Assembly: GCA_009746045.1 (NCBI GenBank)
Contig: RPFO01000692.1
Span: 1 to 64,000 of the forward strand
DNA from: Mesostigma viride
Lineage: Eukaryota; Streptophyta; Mesostigmatophyceae; Mesostigmatales; Mesostigmataceae
DNA: 64,000 bases
Direction: 5' to 3'
This document shows positions 17,835-40,082 of this stretch, piece after piece (the stretch's first letter is position 1; every line of letters begins with the position of its first letter). The notes beneath the pieces are model-generated. The model saw only the letters and a list, made by a program, of their open reading frames with translations, was not told the origin of the DNA and ran no database searches. The position numbers were made by a program, and so were the translations under genes.

Positions 17835-19696
17835 TAATTAATTAATTAATTAAACTCGTGCTCCCGTTGGGGAGTCACGGAGCACCGAAGTGCTTTTAAT
17901 CCCTGTGTGTGCACTACAGGAGAAAGGGCAGAGACCCCCAGTCTCCTTCATGCCAAAGGCATGCCACAGCTGCAATCGGGCGCGGCTAGCTAAAAGGACA
18001 GGCTAACGATCCGGCAAACTGTGGGTGCAATAAGACCCATGTGAGCATATCATAGCAAGGAGCGTGGGCAGGTAATCTGAACATAGCCAGGGCGTGGCAT
18101 GGCTGTACTAGGACTAGGCTAAGGCTATGGCTGGTTGTGTACCGTGCGTTGGCGGCACGTGACTAGGTGTGTTGGCACAGCTAGGCAACATTCTAGGCAT
18201 GGCTGCCTTAGCGGCAGTGACGCCAATGGTTACATTGAAGCTAGGGCTATTGCTATTCTAGCCCGCTGGGGGCGTCCACATCTTGTGGTTGATCATCAGG
18301 TCCCCGCCCCTCCAGTACACCTTGGGCTTCTGGGGGTCCTGCTTATGGCGGAGGTATTCCGGCCACAGGTCGCGTCGCTGCTGTTGCTGAGCGGGGGTGA
18401 GGTCGTCATCCAGCGTCCAGGTGAGGTCGTGCAACCGCTTGCGACGAGAGAGGAACCGCTGCTTATCCTCAGGGGAGGGGAAGGTGAGTAGGACTGGTGG
18501 GGGAGCCGCCTTGTCCCGTGAGTGGGGAAGGCGGTGGCACCCACGCAGTTCTACCTCACCTACCAGGCCCATGAGGGTAAGAAGCTGGTTCTTGAGCTCG
18601 TCAGCAAGAGAGGTTGACGTCTCACCTGGCTTCTGGGGGAAGCGACGTAGCACCACTCGGCACTCGCGGCGAGCGCGGTCGGTGACCTCCCGTTGCTGGG
18701 CCTGGCGGTGGTCCTCCAGCTCCTGGAGCTTTGTGGCGATGGCGTCGGTGGTGGAGGCGGTCGCTGACCGCAGCAGGTCCGCGTAGGAGAGCGGCGGGAG
18801 GTCGCCAGCATCCTGCCGGGGTGGCTGGGATGCAATGGTGGCCGTCTGCTCCGCTATCTTGGGGACCTGTGTGGCCAGGGCCTCGGTGTGGGCGGTGATG
18901 GCCTCAAGCTTCTTCAGGAGCACGCCACACTTGCCCTCCACCTGGTTAAGGCGAGAGACAAGTGCAGCATGCTTTTCCGAAGCCTGCGCCGCGGTGTGTA
19001 GCGCCGTGAACTGGGGTTGTAGCTTGTGGACGACCTTGGTTTCCACGTTGGAGGCCCGGGCTTCCACCGTGTTGAGCGTGTTGTTCAGCGATGTCAGCTT
19101 CTCGGCCAGCGGCCAGGTCACGTGCTCCTCCAGCACTGCGCGGATGTCATCCTTGCAGAGGGAGGGAGCCGATGGGGCAGCCGGCTGTGCGAGGCTGGCG
19201 TTGATCGCTCTGGTGATGTCGCCGACGTTGCGCTGGTAGTGGCTGGTCAAGATAAACAGGCGTTGGCTTGGTTCGTCAAAGGTGTAGAGCCAGGACGTGT
19301 CGCGGTAGTCGATAGCCGCCCCCCCTTCGGGGCCACGAAGAGCTTCCGTTCCTGTACGAGGAACTCGAGAACCTCGACGCATTCCTGCGGCGATAGTCTC
19401 TGCCACTCGAAGAGGGAGAACATTCCGTCGCCGGGCAAGTATTGGCTCCATTTGTGGCGATCGTGGCATGGTTTCTTGGGTTCAGGCGAGGCGCTTGGCG
19501 AGGGTTTGGCGGGTAAGCCTGTCGGCTGAACAATGGCGAGGGCGAGAGGGTTGGGCTGGGCGCTGGGAAGCTGGGCCAGCTCCTTTTCCAGCCCTCGTTT
19601 TGCTTTGGTAGTCGTCATAGCTGGTCACGTGCGTAACTTTGGCAATACTGCGTTTCAGCCGTAACCGATTATACTGGCGTGTGCGTCTGAAAAAAA
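17835..19696 (-). mobile_element. ORF1-only LINE-like retroelement with 11-bp target-site duplication
   Basis: The element is bounded by GTAGATTAGAT at 17,824-17,834 and again at 19,697-19,707. On the minus strand it begins with a T-rich 5' end, carries one ORF (18,258-19,618), then a 3' UTR of about 410 bp, a stem-loop CTCCCCAACGGGAG (17,861-17,874), and ends in a (TTAA)n tail (17,835-17,853). There is no room for a reverse transcriptase. A 740-bp 5'-truncated copy lies inverted at 25,088-25,827. Confidence 0.85.
18258..19618 (-). CDS. LINE ORF1-type protein, one frame break
   Basis: The N-terminal frame starts at ATG 19618 (MTTTKAKRGLEKELAQL) and runs to about 19,325. A C7 run (19,319-19,325) shifts into the main frame, which ends at 18,258. 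The middle third is a long heptad-like region (EKLTSLNNTLNTVEARASNV and following), a likely coiled coil. The C-terminal 110 residues (CRVVLRRFPQKPGE..., PPPVLLTFPSPEDKQRFLSR, TLDDDLTPAQQQQRRDLWPE) resemble the RRM/CTD nucleic-acid-binding part of L1-type ORF1 proteins, where a 'V.F....DK..vL......l.l.eDL...v...R..L.P' pattern is common. Related proteins occur at 60,055-60,175 and 60,987-62,403. Its expected role is RNA binding and chaperoning in retrotransposition. Confidence 0.7.
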
Positions 19697-19707
19697 GTAG
19701 ATTAGAT

Positions 19708-19830
19708 AGAATAGGATTGTTTTGTATAGATAGCTTAGACCGGTAGGATTGCGTGCTCCTATCCATCCATCCATCGGGGTTAATGCTCTGTGACTCCCCA
19801 ACGGGAGCACGAGTTTAGTTAATAAATTCA
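19708..19830 (+). mobile_element. Solo 3' end of a related retroelement
   Basis: The plus strand ends with GTGACTCCCCAACGGGAGCA (stem-loop 19,794-19,807), then CGAGTTT and an AT-rich tail (TTAGTTAATAAATTCATT). This is the same terminus as the element at 17,835-19,696 but in the opposite direction, so the two ends mimic inverted terminal repeats. Confidence 0.65.
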
Positions 19831-20410
19831 TTAATTCATTGATGTCCTTATTGTGCATGGCCGGCCCGATCCTAGCTAGTATGCACGTTCAATCAGACAG
19901 ATCAGGAAAATTTTGTGGGCCGACCGCGGCGCTACAGCTATAGGTGCATGGCCAGCACTGGCACATGCCCACATTGACAACTAATTGACAGGCCCACAAA
20001 ACAACTATATCACGTATGTGTGTGGCATGCGCCCACTTAAGCCTGACGTTGGAACAGGGCCCATAAGTGTATAAACTGCCATTCAAAGTATACAGGGCCC
20101 CAAGTAATATACTTTATTCACGTCTCTTACGTTGATGGCAGTCACATAATGAAGCTAACTGATGGCACTCATGGCAGGGCTCCTATGAAGGGAGGTGCCC
20201 TCTCAAAAGATGCATGCACATGGTAGCTGCCAAGGAGCATTGCCCGTAAATGCTGGAACAAGCAGGGGATGCATTGATCTGCCTAAGGCTGCCAAGGTTC
20301 ACCTTAGTTGGTTGGTGCAAGCTGGCCGTGGCTTGCACATGTTCATGCACATGTTCATTCCAAGTAAGATGTGTCACGAACTGGCTTCTCCCATAGTAGT
20401 ATGTGTCATT
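19831..20410. other. Spacer, no gene seen
   Basis: Short frames on both strands lack coding character. Nothing beyond simple unique sequence is recognised. Confidence 0.4.
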
Positions 20411-20411
20411 G

Positions 20412-21850
20412 TATCAAAGAGACAACCAGCGCAGGCCAGAAATCGGGAGAATCCGGACCATGGTAGCTCGAGCCTGCCGTTATCTTTTCCGCGTTTTCGA
20501 GTCGTTCAGGATGATGAAGATGAATGGTGATGGAAATGTGTATCCTTGTGCATTGAAATTATGGCTGGCTTACGTGTGGAGCGACTAGATGACCTAGACG
20601 GTGGGGCCGGAAACAGCATGCTTGATCAGGGCGTGTGTTTCTAGCCTAACTGGCCGGGAGTGTCTAGTGGTGAGCACCATTGCTGCGATCGCTCTCCCAC
20701 CATTTACGAGGAAATACCCGCAAATGGAAAACCACTGAAAAGGTCTAGCTAGTCAGTCATCACGTTAGCCATGCCATGATTCCAAACGTCCAAGAACTGC
20801 ACACGGTGCAAAGGCAAAAAGCCGGAGGACAGCACTTTCAAATGTGCGGCGGGAACCAAAAGCCCGCGGATGCCAGAAAACATCGTGTTGCGGCAGCGAC
20901 GCGACGATGTGGACAACGAATCCAGTGCCAAGCTCGGAACGGCCGCAAAGGAGATCTGGCATCACAGGGTTCAGATGTGCGGAGATACTATGCGATCCAG
21001 CCGGTCCACGACCTGTTTGTAGAGCTTGTGCCAAGGGGCAGCACCGAACAGATGTGGGTGACGTTGCAAAAAACATCGGACTTGACGGAGCATAATGGCT
21101 CGGTCATAGTCTTTGACCAATAAACGCTGCAAGAGTTCAACAAGAGTCGTGATGAAATCAACACGATAAGAACAAAGACGGGAAAAACGATGTAACTGAG
21201 AAAGAACAACACCATATTTTGCTGTGTGGGAAAGGAGACTGTGAATATCGGGGTAACGAATAAAAGGAATTTGCTGGTATTTAGGATCCTTGCGCTTATC
21301 ATAGATAGCCGTACGCCAGCCCTTCTTGTTATGGGTAATGTTAAGATCGAGGTAATTGCAATGAGTATCCTCCGACGTGAGCTTTAATGTGAGGGACGCT
21401 TGCGGGTAGATGCCAGGCAGACCAGCGGTGATATACAAATGGGTTGCGAAATCAGGGTTGTCGAAAGCGATGACATCATCAATGTATCGACATGTATGGA
21501 TAAAACGCCTGATGAGAACATCATCGTTTGAGGCAATGAGATTCTCCATGAATGCAAGCTCATAAGTGTATAGATATAGGTTTGCAAGGAGCCCGGCACA
21601 GTTAGTGCCCATAGGGATGCCGATAGCTTGTTGGTATACATTGCCCGCAAAACAGATGAAGGTGTTATCAACAAGATAAGAGATCCAATGGACAAGGTCA
21701 GCCTTCGTGATAATATAATTATAACCATCCCGCACGATAGCACCTGCCGCGATCCCTGAGATCAACATACCTTGTCTGAGCAATCGAAGGTAAGCAATAG
21801 TCACGCCACGCCACACATAATGCGCTTCAGCATTTGACCAACCATGTCAT
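20412..21850 (-). mobile_element. 5'-truncated reverse-transcriptase element (non-LINE type)
   Basis: It contains the RT fragment 20,971-21,816 and a 3' region down to about 20,540 that is repeated at 39,420-40,010. It is followed by the shared repeat 20,417-20,545 (AACCAGCGCAGGCC...CGTTCAGGATGATG). Because the same 3' region and the same repeat occur near each other again at 38,594-40,010, the repeat may be its terminal segment. Confidence 0.6.
20971..21816 (-). CDS. Reverse transcriptase fragment, Penelope-like or related class
   Basis: The frame contains the RT palm motifs in order: GIPMGTNCAGLLANLYLY (block B), CRYIDDVIAF (catalytic YxDD box) and NYLDLNI, followed by YDKRKDPKY and a C-terminal region rich in His and Arg. 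The fingers upstream are missing beyond about 21,780, so it is 5' truncated. This motif set differs from the LINE RTs elsewhere in the window and resembles RTs of Penelope-like or similar elements of animals and protists. I cannot decide the class without a tree. A degraded copy of its last 110 codons is at 39,677-40,006. Confidence 0.7.
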   Translation of the reverse strand: MWRGVTIAYLRLLRQGMLISGIAAGAIVRDGYNYIITKADLVHWISYLVDNTFICFAGNVYQQAIGIPMGTNCAGLLANLYLYTYELAFMENLIASNDDVLIRRFIHTCRYIDDVIAFDNPDFATHLYITAGLPGIYPQASLTLKLTSEDTHCNYLDLNITHNKKGWRTAIYDKRKDPKYQQIPFIRYPDIHSLLSHTAKYGVVLSQLHRFSRLCSYRVDFITTLVELLQRLLVKDYDRAIMLRQVRCFLQRHPHLFGAAPWHKLYKQVVDRLDRIVSPHI

Positions 21851-23143
21851 GGTCATGGCATATTGGCATGATGGCAATTCCATGGATCCTTGTGCCAGTG
21901 CAGGTAACATCCGACCCATCATGTCATGGCCATGGAAAACGGCAACCTGCTGGGAGCAAGTGTCCAGTCCCTGGCGCGCAACTCTAGCTGAAGGTGACTA
22001 GAGGAGTACATCTGCACGCTGATGAAGACCTTTCCTTGCAGCCTTTCTGCCAGTCCACACAGGGCTCGCCTTCCAGCAAGCCCAGATTTCCGCCTGAAAA
22101 GGTCGCACAACCCAGGATGCAGCTGCAAGTGAGGTGCCTGCTGGTTGATGGCCGGCACGGCATTCGGTTTGCTGGAGCGCTCCCTGAGGCTGCGCACAGC
22201 AAACATCTTTTTGTAAGTTCTGGCTCTGCAGCTTCAAATATCGCAGGGCTGGGGGGACTCCAGTCTCAATCATATAATCAAATATCGCAGGACTGGGGGT
22301 CACCGCTCCAGGGCTTGCGCGGCCCTGCTGACAGCATACCGCCGCACCCGCTAACGCAAGTCTCCATACATCCCTGGGACGCGACCACCAAAAATACCTC
22401 GCATTCCACATCAACAATTGTCAGGCCCCATGCCAGCCCATGTGTGGCTATCGTTCGTGGCTTTGTTCGTGGATACTCCACAAGGCCTCTCCGGAAGGGC
22501 CGCACACATTTGCGGCAGTGGGTGAAACCATCTCTCCCAGGCATGCAGGAGCCACACTTCCCAGGACCCAGTGTGTGGCTCGCAGAAGCACATCCGCTGC
22601 TACATTAAGGGGTGTGACGCCACTACGCTCCGCAAGGGTGCGAAAAGTTCCTGCCTTGCAAAGATGTAGTGACCCCAGTCTATAGTGACCCCAGGCTAGA
22701 GTGGCCTCAGGCACCTTGTCGCGTGCCATCGGCAGCTTGACCAGGTTGGGGGTAGCATCACAAGCTCCAACTGGCCAGAGGGGTCGCAGTTCGCACGTGG
22801 ATACCCCCTGGCATCATGCAAGCTCGACCGTTTCGACAGGGGGGAAAAAATAAATAATGGCCGCAGCTGCCTCGTACGTGGCACGGAATTACGAGTGCAA
22901 CCGCCTCGTGCACGGCAAGGTGTACCTTGCCGTACACGTCTTTGCGCTGCCGGCTGCCACCTGCCGCCTCCACTTCCCCAGGGGGGCACCCACTCTCAAC
23001 GGGCCGATTCCATAATTCCAGACCGTATCAGTGGTCAAAGTCAGAGAGTTACTGCCATCTGCCACCTGGCACTTGCCACCTGGCACCGCGTTAGCCGTCC
23101 AACTCTGGAGGTATGGTGCCAACCTATCACCTGGGACTGCTTT
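21851..23143. other. Spacer, no gene supported
   Basis: Several open frames of 60-200 codons occur on both strands but none shows a recognisable motif or consistent codon use. A short duplication (GTGACCCCAG) lies near 22,670-22,690. This is the 3' flank of the TXNDC9-like gene. Confidence 0.4.
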
Positions 23144-36236
<13,093 letters not shown>

Positions 36237-36656
36237 TATGACAGTATGCCACAGAAAGCCCTTGTGGCAATCGCCTAGCAAACCGCGTCTTTCAGAATCA
36301 GATAAAAATATTAACCAGCTTCCTAACTGCACGCACTACTCACAGGCTCTCCAAAAGAATGCATTTGGATACCATGGTCAGGTCGTCCATATTGTGTACT
36401 CAATATTCTCCGAAGGCCCCGAAAGCGACACTTGATTAATGCTGGGAAGCCATTGCCACTGTCGGCCATCATTGAAAAAGCTATTTCGATATTTTTGTTC
36501 GCTGGCATCCCGCGTTCTGGCATCCCCGCGACCCCGCCATCCTTCGGCTTCCGGCCTTCCGCGGCCGCGCCAGCGGCCAGCCAGGCAGCCAGCCCAGCCT
36601 AGCCTGGCGCATGCGCCAGAAATAACTGTCTAATGTTCTTAAGCTCGAGTTTTCCA

Positions 36657-37294
36657 ATGATTGTGGACTTTAGATCTGGTAAGATGCTGGTTCAAACTTC
36701 AAACGAGTCAGCTGGTGGCAAGAATGAGTTGGATACGAAGCCGTACGGCATCCCAGTAAATACTCCGTTTCGCTGTCAAGATCAGCTAGGGATTGGCGCC
36801 AGGAGCAGCTCAGTCCCTTGCTCCGAGAGATGCGTGCTAAGGAACAGGATACGATGCCAGAAAGATATCGCTTGTCCGTATCCGATCCCACTGACGCTTC
36901 AGTCAGAGTCATCAGCAGCGACTGTCGAAAACGGCTCACGTCTCGTTTGGGAATCCTGTTTGAAGCGTCTTCTCGCAGCCTTCGTGATGGAAAGTGCCTG
37001 GTTGACGATGCCTGCGGTGATGGCTCGCTGATCATCGCCAGAACTTCTGAAGTTCTCACTGGCAAGAGCAGCTCGTCTCTCCGAAGCTGCCCTGTTCATC
37101 TACTCCCTTATTTTCTGCACGTCGCTGAATTACAGCTTTCTGCAGTAGCTAGGACCTTTTTTAGCTGCCCTAGCCAAACCGCGCCAGAAGCAACTTGGCT
37201 TTTTGTTTTGGACTTTGTAACATCCTCGACCCAGGATGCCATTGATCACATGGCAGTTTTGAATGCTATGAATTATCTGGGAGGAACTTGCTGA
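36657..37294 (+). CDS. Tentative spliced gene, unrecognised
   Basis: ATG 36657 opens MIVDFRS and reaches a good donor G|GTAAGA (36,679). An acceptor GATCAG at 36,785 restores the phase. The next exon reads RDWRQEQLSPLLREMRAKEQ... and stays open to 37,292-37,294. The late part (after about 37,030) is less coding-like and may contain another intron. It lies about 420 bp from, and divergent to, the start of the TXNDC9-like gene, so a shared promoter region 36,237-36,656 is possible. No family recognised. Confidence 0.3.
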
Positions 37295-37352
37295 TCTTGT
37301 TGGCTGCGGAGGGTTTTCTAAGTTTGAATTTTATTGTAATTGATCAGTCGGC

Positions 37353-37817
37353 ATGACTGGAGGATCCATCGCTCCTGCCTTGGGCAAAAGGCCTTGGTCT
37401 TTAGAAGAAGCCGAGGATTTTATTCCAGCTAAACGGGCCATGCTTCAACGGCTGATCGGGAATTCGGCTACATGCGGCGTAGACGCTCCAGCCTGTCAGG
37501 CTGACCTCGCTGCCTGCAGAGAAAGTAGCGGCGCACCTGGCGGTCTAACTCGGCCATCGTTGCGGTCCAAGTGCTCGAGCCCTGCAGGCCCAATTCCGGA
37601 TTCGGGGTGTGACAATTATCCAGCCAATTTCTCTTCAACAACCCAGCATTTGCTACAAGAAGCGGGCAGCATACAGCCGAACGCAGGAGCACCGACATCA
37701 GGCGAAGAAGCTGGCGAGGACAAAGAGACTGCCCTTTACAATTATGCTCATTTCAATGAGATTCTTCGTGAGATGCACTTTGCTGCTCTTCGCCGGAGGC
37801 AGGGAATCCAGAATTGA
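37353..37817 (+). CDS. Small basic/acidic protein, weakly akirin-like
   Basis: An ATG 37353 frame of 154 codons; an acceptor-like GATCAG lies just upstream, so it may be a last exon. The N terminus has GKRPWSLEEAEDFIPAKR and the C terminus ALYNYAHFNEILREMHFAAL. That layout (N-terminal KR...KR basic motifs, variable middle, C-terminal helix) recalls akirin nuclear factors, but identity is low and I would not transfer the name. The middle is Ser/Pro/Cys-rich. Confidence 0.4.
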   Translation: MTGGSIAPALGKRPWSLEEAEDFIPAKRAMLQRLIGNSATCGVDAPACQADLAACRESSGAPGGLTRPSLRSKCSSPAGPIPDSGCDNYPANFSSTTQHLLQEAGSIQPNAGAPTSGEEAGEDKETALYNYAHFNEILREMHFAALRRRQGIQN

Positions 37818-38593
37818 GTGACGAATGGATGGGAAGATAGCCTATAATGGCATGCCGGCAGTGTTAGCATCTCCTGCAAGGCAGCAGCGATTGACCTTTT
37901 ATTGATGCAGCTTCCTGCACTCCTCAGGGAGGAACTGGTTACACTAGGAATTTAAAACCACTCAGTAGCACGTGTTTACCATGCGTGTACTTCCTGCTTG
38001 TGTATATATAGTTTATTTTAGTGAGGCAGAAGGTAAAGGAGGGCTGTGAGACTCACGCCCGCCCGTGCTTGATTGAGTGGCTTCACGAGTTGTTCCTTTG
38101 TATTCCAAGCCCTCACTGTTGCCGGAGAGCCAAAGCATTTTTTGAAGGGCAATGGAACTATTCTACATTGAGCCCCGTGCCATCACGTGCTTCTGGGGGT
38201 ACGTGCGTATTTTTGTCTCACTAATGGTCATATCTCTCGAGATCCGCAGTGTCGTAATGTTAATTAATAGAATTCCTGTGGCCTGCCTTTCAAGGCAATG
38301 AGAGAAGGGGGGGGTCTGATGCCCCCTTCTTGCTGTGCATCAAACATGCAGCTCAGGGATGAATGGTACCTACTCAAAAGTTGGTACCCCGTGCATGACT
38401 TTCACAACGGCCGGAGGCGTGTGAATGAATGAATGGAAGCAATGGAGTTACTCTGTGGCCTGCCTGCACTTGCATGGTCAGTGAAAGAAGCCAGGGTGCG
38501 CCCTAGCTCCCTCCTAGCTCGTTGTGTACAGGGGTTGGAAGTTCCTTTACTTTGTATTGGCACCCAGGTACGTGACGCGCAGTGACATCAAGG

Positions 38594-38750
38594 AGATCGA
38601 CGACTGGCCAGCGCAGGCCAGTAATCGGGTGAATCCGGACCATGGTCGCTCGAGCCTGCCGTTATCTAATTTGCCGTGTTTTCGAGTCGTTCAGGATGAT
38701 GAATATGAATTAATGGAGATGGAAATGTGCATGTAGCCTTGTTCATTGAA
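38594..38750. repeat. Copy of the AACCAGCGCAGGCC-type repeat
   Basis: CATCAAGGAGATCG...CCAGCGCAGGCCAGTAATCG and on to GTTTTCGAGTCGTTCAGGATGATGAA closely match 20,417-20,545. Shorter copies are at 17,785-17,810, 59,300-59,375 and 63,451-63,495. Both long copies keep an open plus-strand frame (NPDHG.SSLPLS...FRVVQDD), which may mean a coding origin. Confidence 0.7.
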
Positions 38751-38769
38751 ACTATGAAGTGAGTATTCT

Positions 38770-38990
38770 GATGAAGTGAGTATATTGATTTGGCACGCCG
38801 CAAAGGTGAAAACCATTTGCGTTCAGTGCCGGTCCGCGGAAAAACGCGGAAAACGCGATCTGCAAATGAATCCGACCGGAATCGAACTGGGGACCTCTCG
38901 CACCAACTTTCGCTGACTATAGGACGGACGTCTCCGGATCCTAGGGCATCGCCAACTTACACCTACAGTCATCCGCAAAAGTTCTCCTTT
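38770..38990 (-). mobile_element. tRNA-derived SINE-like element, copy 1
   Basis: The minus strand contains a tRNA T-arm/B-box-like CCCCAGTTCGATTCCGG, then GGATTCATTTGCAG, CGCGTTTTCCGCG and ACGCAAATGGTTTTCACC, ending GTGCCAAATCA. About 130 bp match the copy at 57,268-57,385. It is pol III-type by the B-box inference. Confidence 0.6.
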
Positions 38991-39060
38991 CCGGGGAGTG
39001 ATGCAAGCCTTTCGGATTTGGTACTAGATAAATCATTCGAGATCTGTGTGTGTAGGAGTA

Positions 39061-39415
39061 CTAATTAATTAATTAATTAAAATCATAGCTCCGTGGGGAG
39101 CATATGTAACACATAGCCCTGAGAAAGGGGCATCTATGGGTTTGTAATACAATCAGGGCGACAACCTGCAGGTGTAGGATGTACAACTATCACCTGCTCT
39201 GGGTGCACTAGGTGCACCTGCACCTCCATGGTGGTTCATGCCTCCTAAACAAGCACAGGCACCCAGGGGGGGCTTGAGGAGAGGGCCTACAGTAGAAGGC
39301 CTGCATGACATATGGGGTGGAAGGTATGTGGCTAGGCTATAGCGCCTGGGGTACACATGGCCTCTCAGCAGAGAGTAACTCCCTGCATGGGCAAAGCAGG
39401 AGTACTATGAACTAG
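39061..39415 (-). mobile_element. 5'-truncated LINE/ORF1-only element, 3' UTR only
   Basis: Minus-strand sequence ends in TACATATGCTCCCCACGGAG (stem-loop 39,089-39,100) and a (TTAA)n tail at 39,061-39,080. The body matches the 3' UTRs at 60,537-60,817 and 62,630-62,910. Confidence 0.7.
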
Positions 39416-39419
39416 GAGT

Positions 39420-40010
39420 ACTATGAAGTGAGTATGGCTGGCTTACGTGTCGAAGAGCGACTAGATTACCTAGATCGAGGGTGGGGCCGGAAACGTAGCT
39501 TGCTTGATTAGGGCGCGTGTTTCGATCGAGCCGGCCTAACTGGCCGGGAGTGTCTAGTGGCGAGCACTGGCCATTGCGCACTGCCATTGCTCTCACACCA
39601 TTAATTTACGAGGAAATACCCGCAATGTACGGAAAACCACTGAATTGAAAAGGTCTCTAGCTAGTCAGTCTTTTCATTAGCCATGCCATGTTTGCAAACG
39701 TCCAAGAACTACACATGGTGCAAAGGCAAAAATCCGGATCGAGGACATCACTTTCAAATGTGCGGAACCAAACGCCCACGTATGCCAGAAAGCACCATGT
39801 TGCTGTAGCGACGCGACAGAGAGACAACGAATGATCCAGTGCCAAGCTCGGAACGGCCGCAAAGGAGATCTGGCATCACAGGGTTCAGATGCTCGGAGAT
39901 GCGTGATCCAGCCGGTCCACCACCTGTTTGTAGAGCTTAATTGCCAGGGGGCATGACCGAACAGATGTGGGTGACGTTGCAAAAAACACCGGACTTGACG
40001 GAGCAAAATG
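39420..40010 (-). pseudogene. Degraded 3' fragment of the RT element
   Basis: Matches 20,560-21,100, including the last part of the RT frame (MLRQVRCFLQRHPHLFG) and the 3' region with CTAACTGGCCGGGAGTGTCT. It has several indels and no RT core. It abuts the 3' end of the SDR gene. Confidence 0.75.
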
Positions 40011-40082
40011 TCATGCTTATTATTTACTTAATAAATGGAGTTACTCACAAACAATGTGAGGTTAGCTGGACATCGCCGGTAC

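Noticed and set aside
17847..19820. Inverted terminal repeats of a DNA transposon
   Set aside because: The two ends are 3' termini of two retroelements in opposite orientation. The target duplication GTAGATTAGAT bounds only the left element.
20417..20545. Hammerhead ribozyme, as found in Penelope-like elements
   Set aside because: Minus-strand CCTGAACGACTCGAAAAC has a vague resemblance but lacks the CTGATGA core and a consistent stem arrangement.
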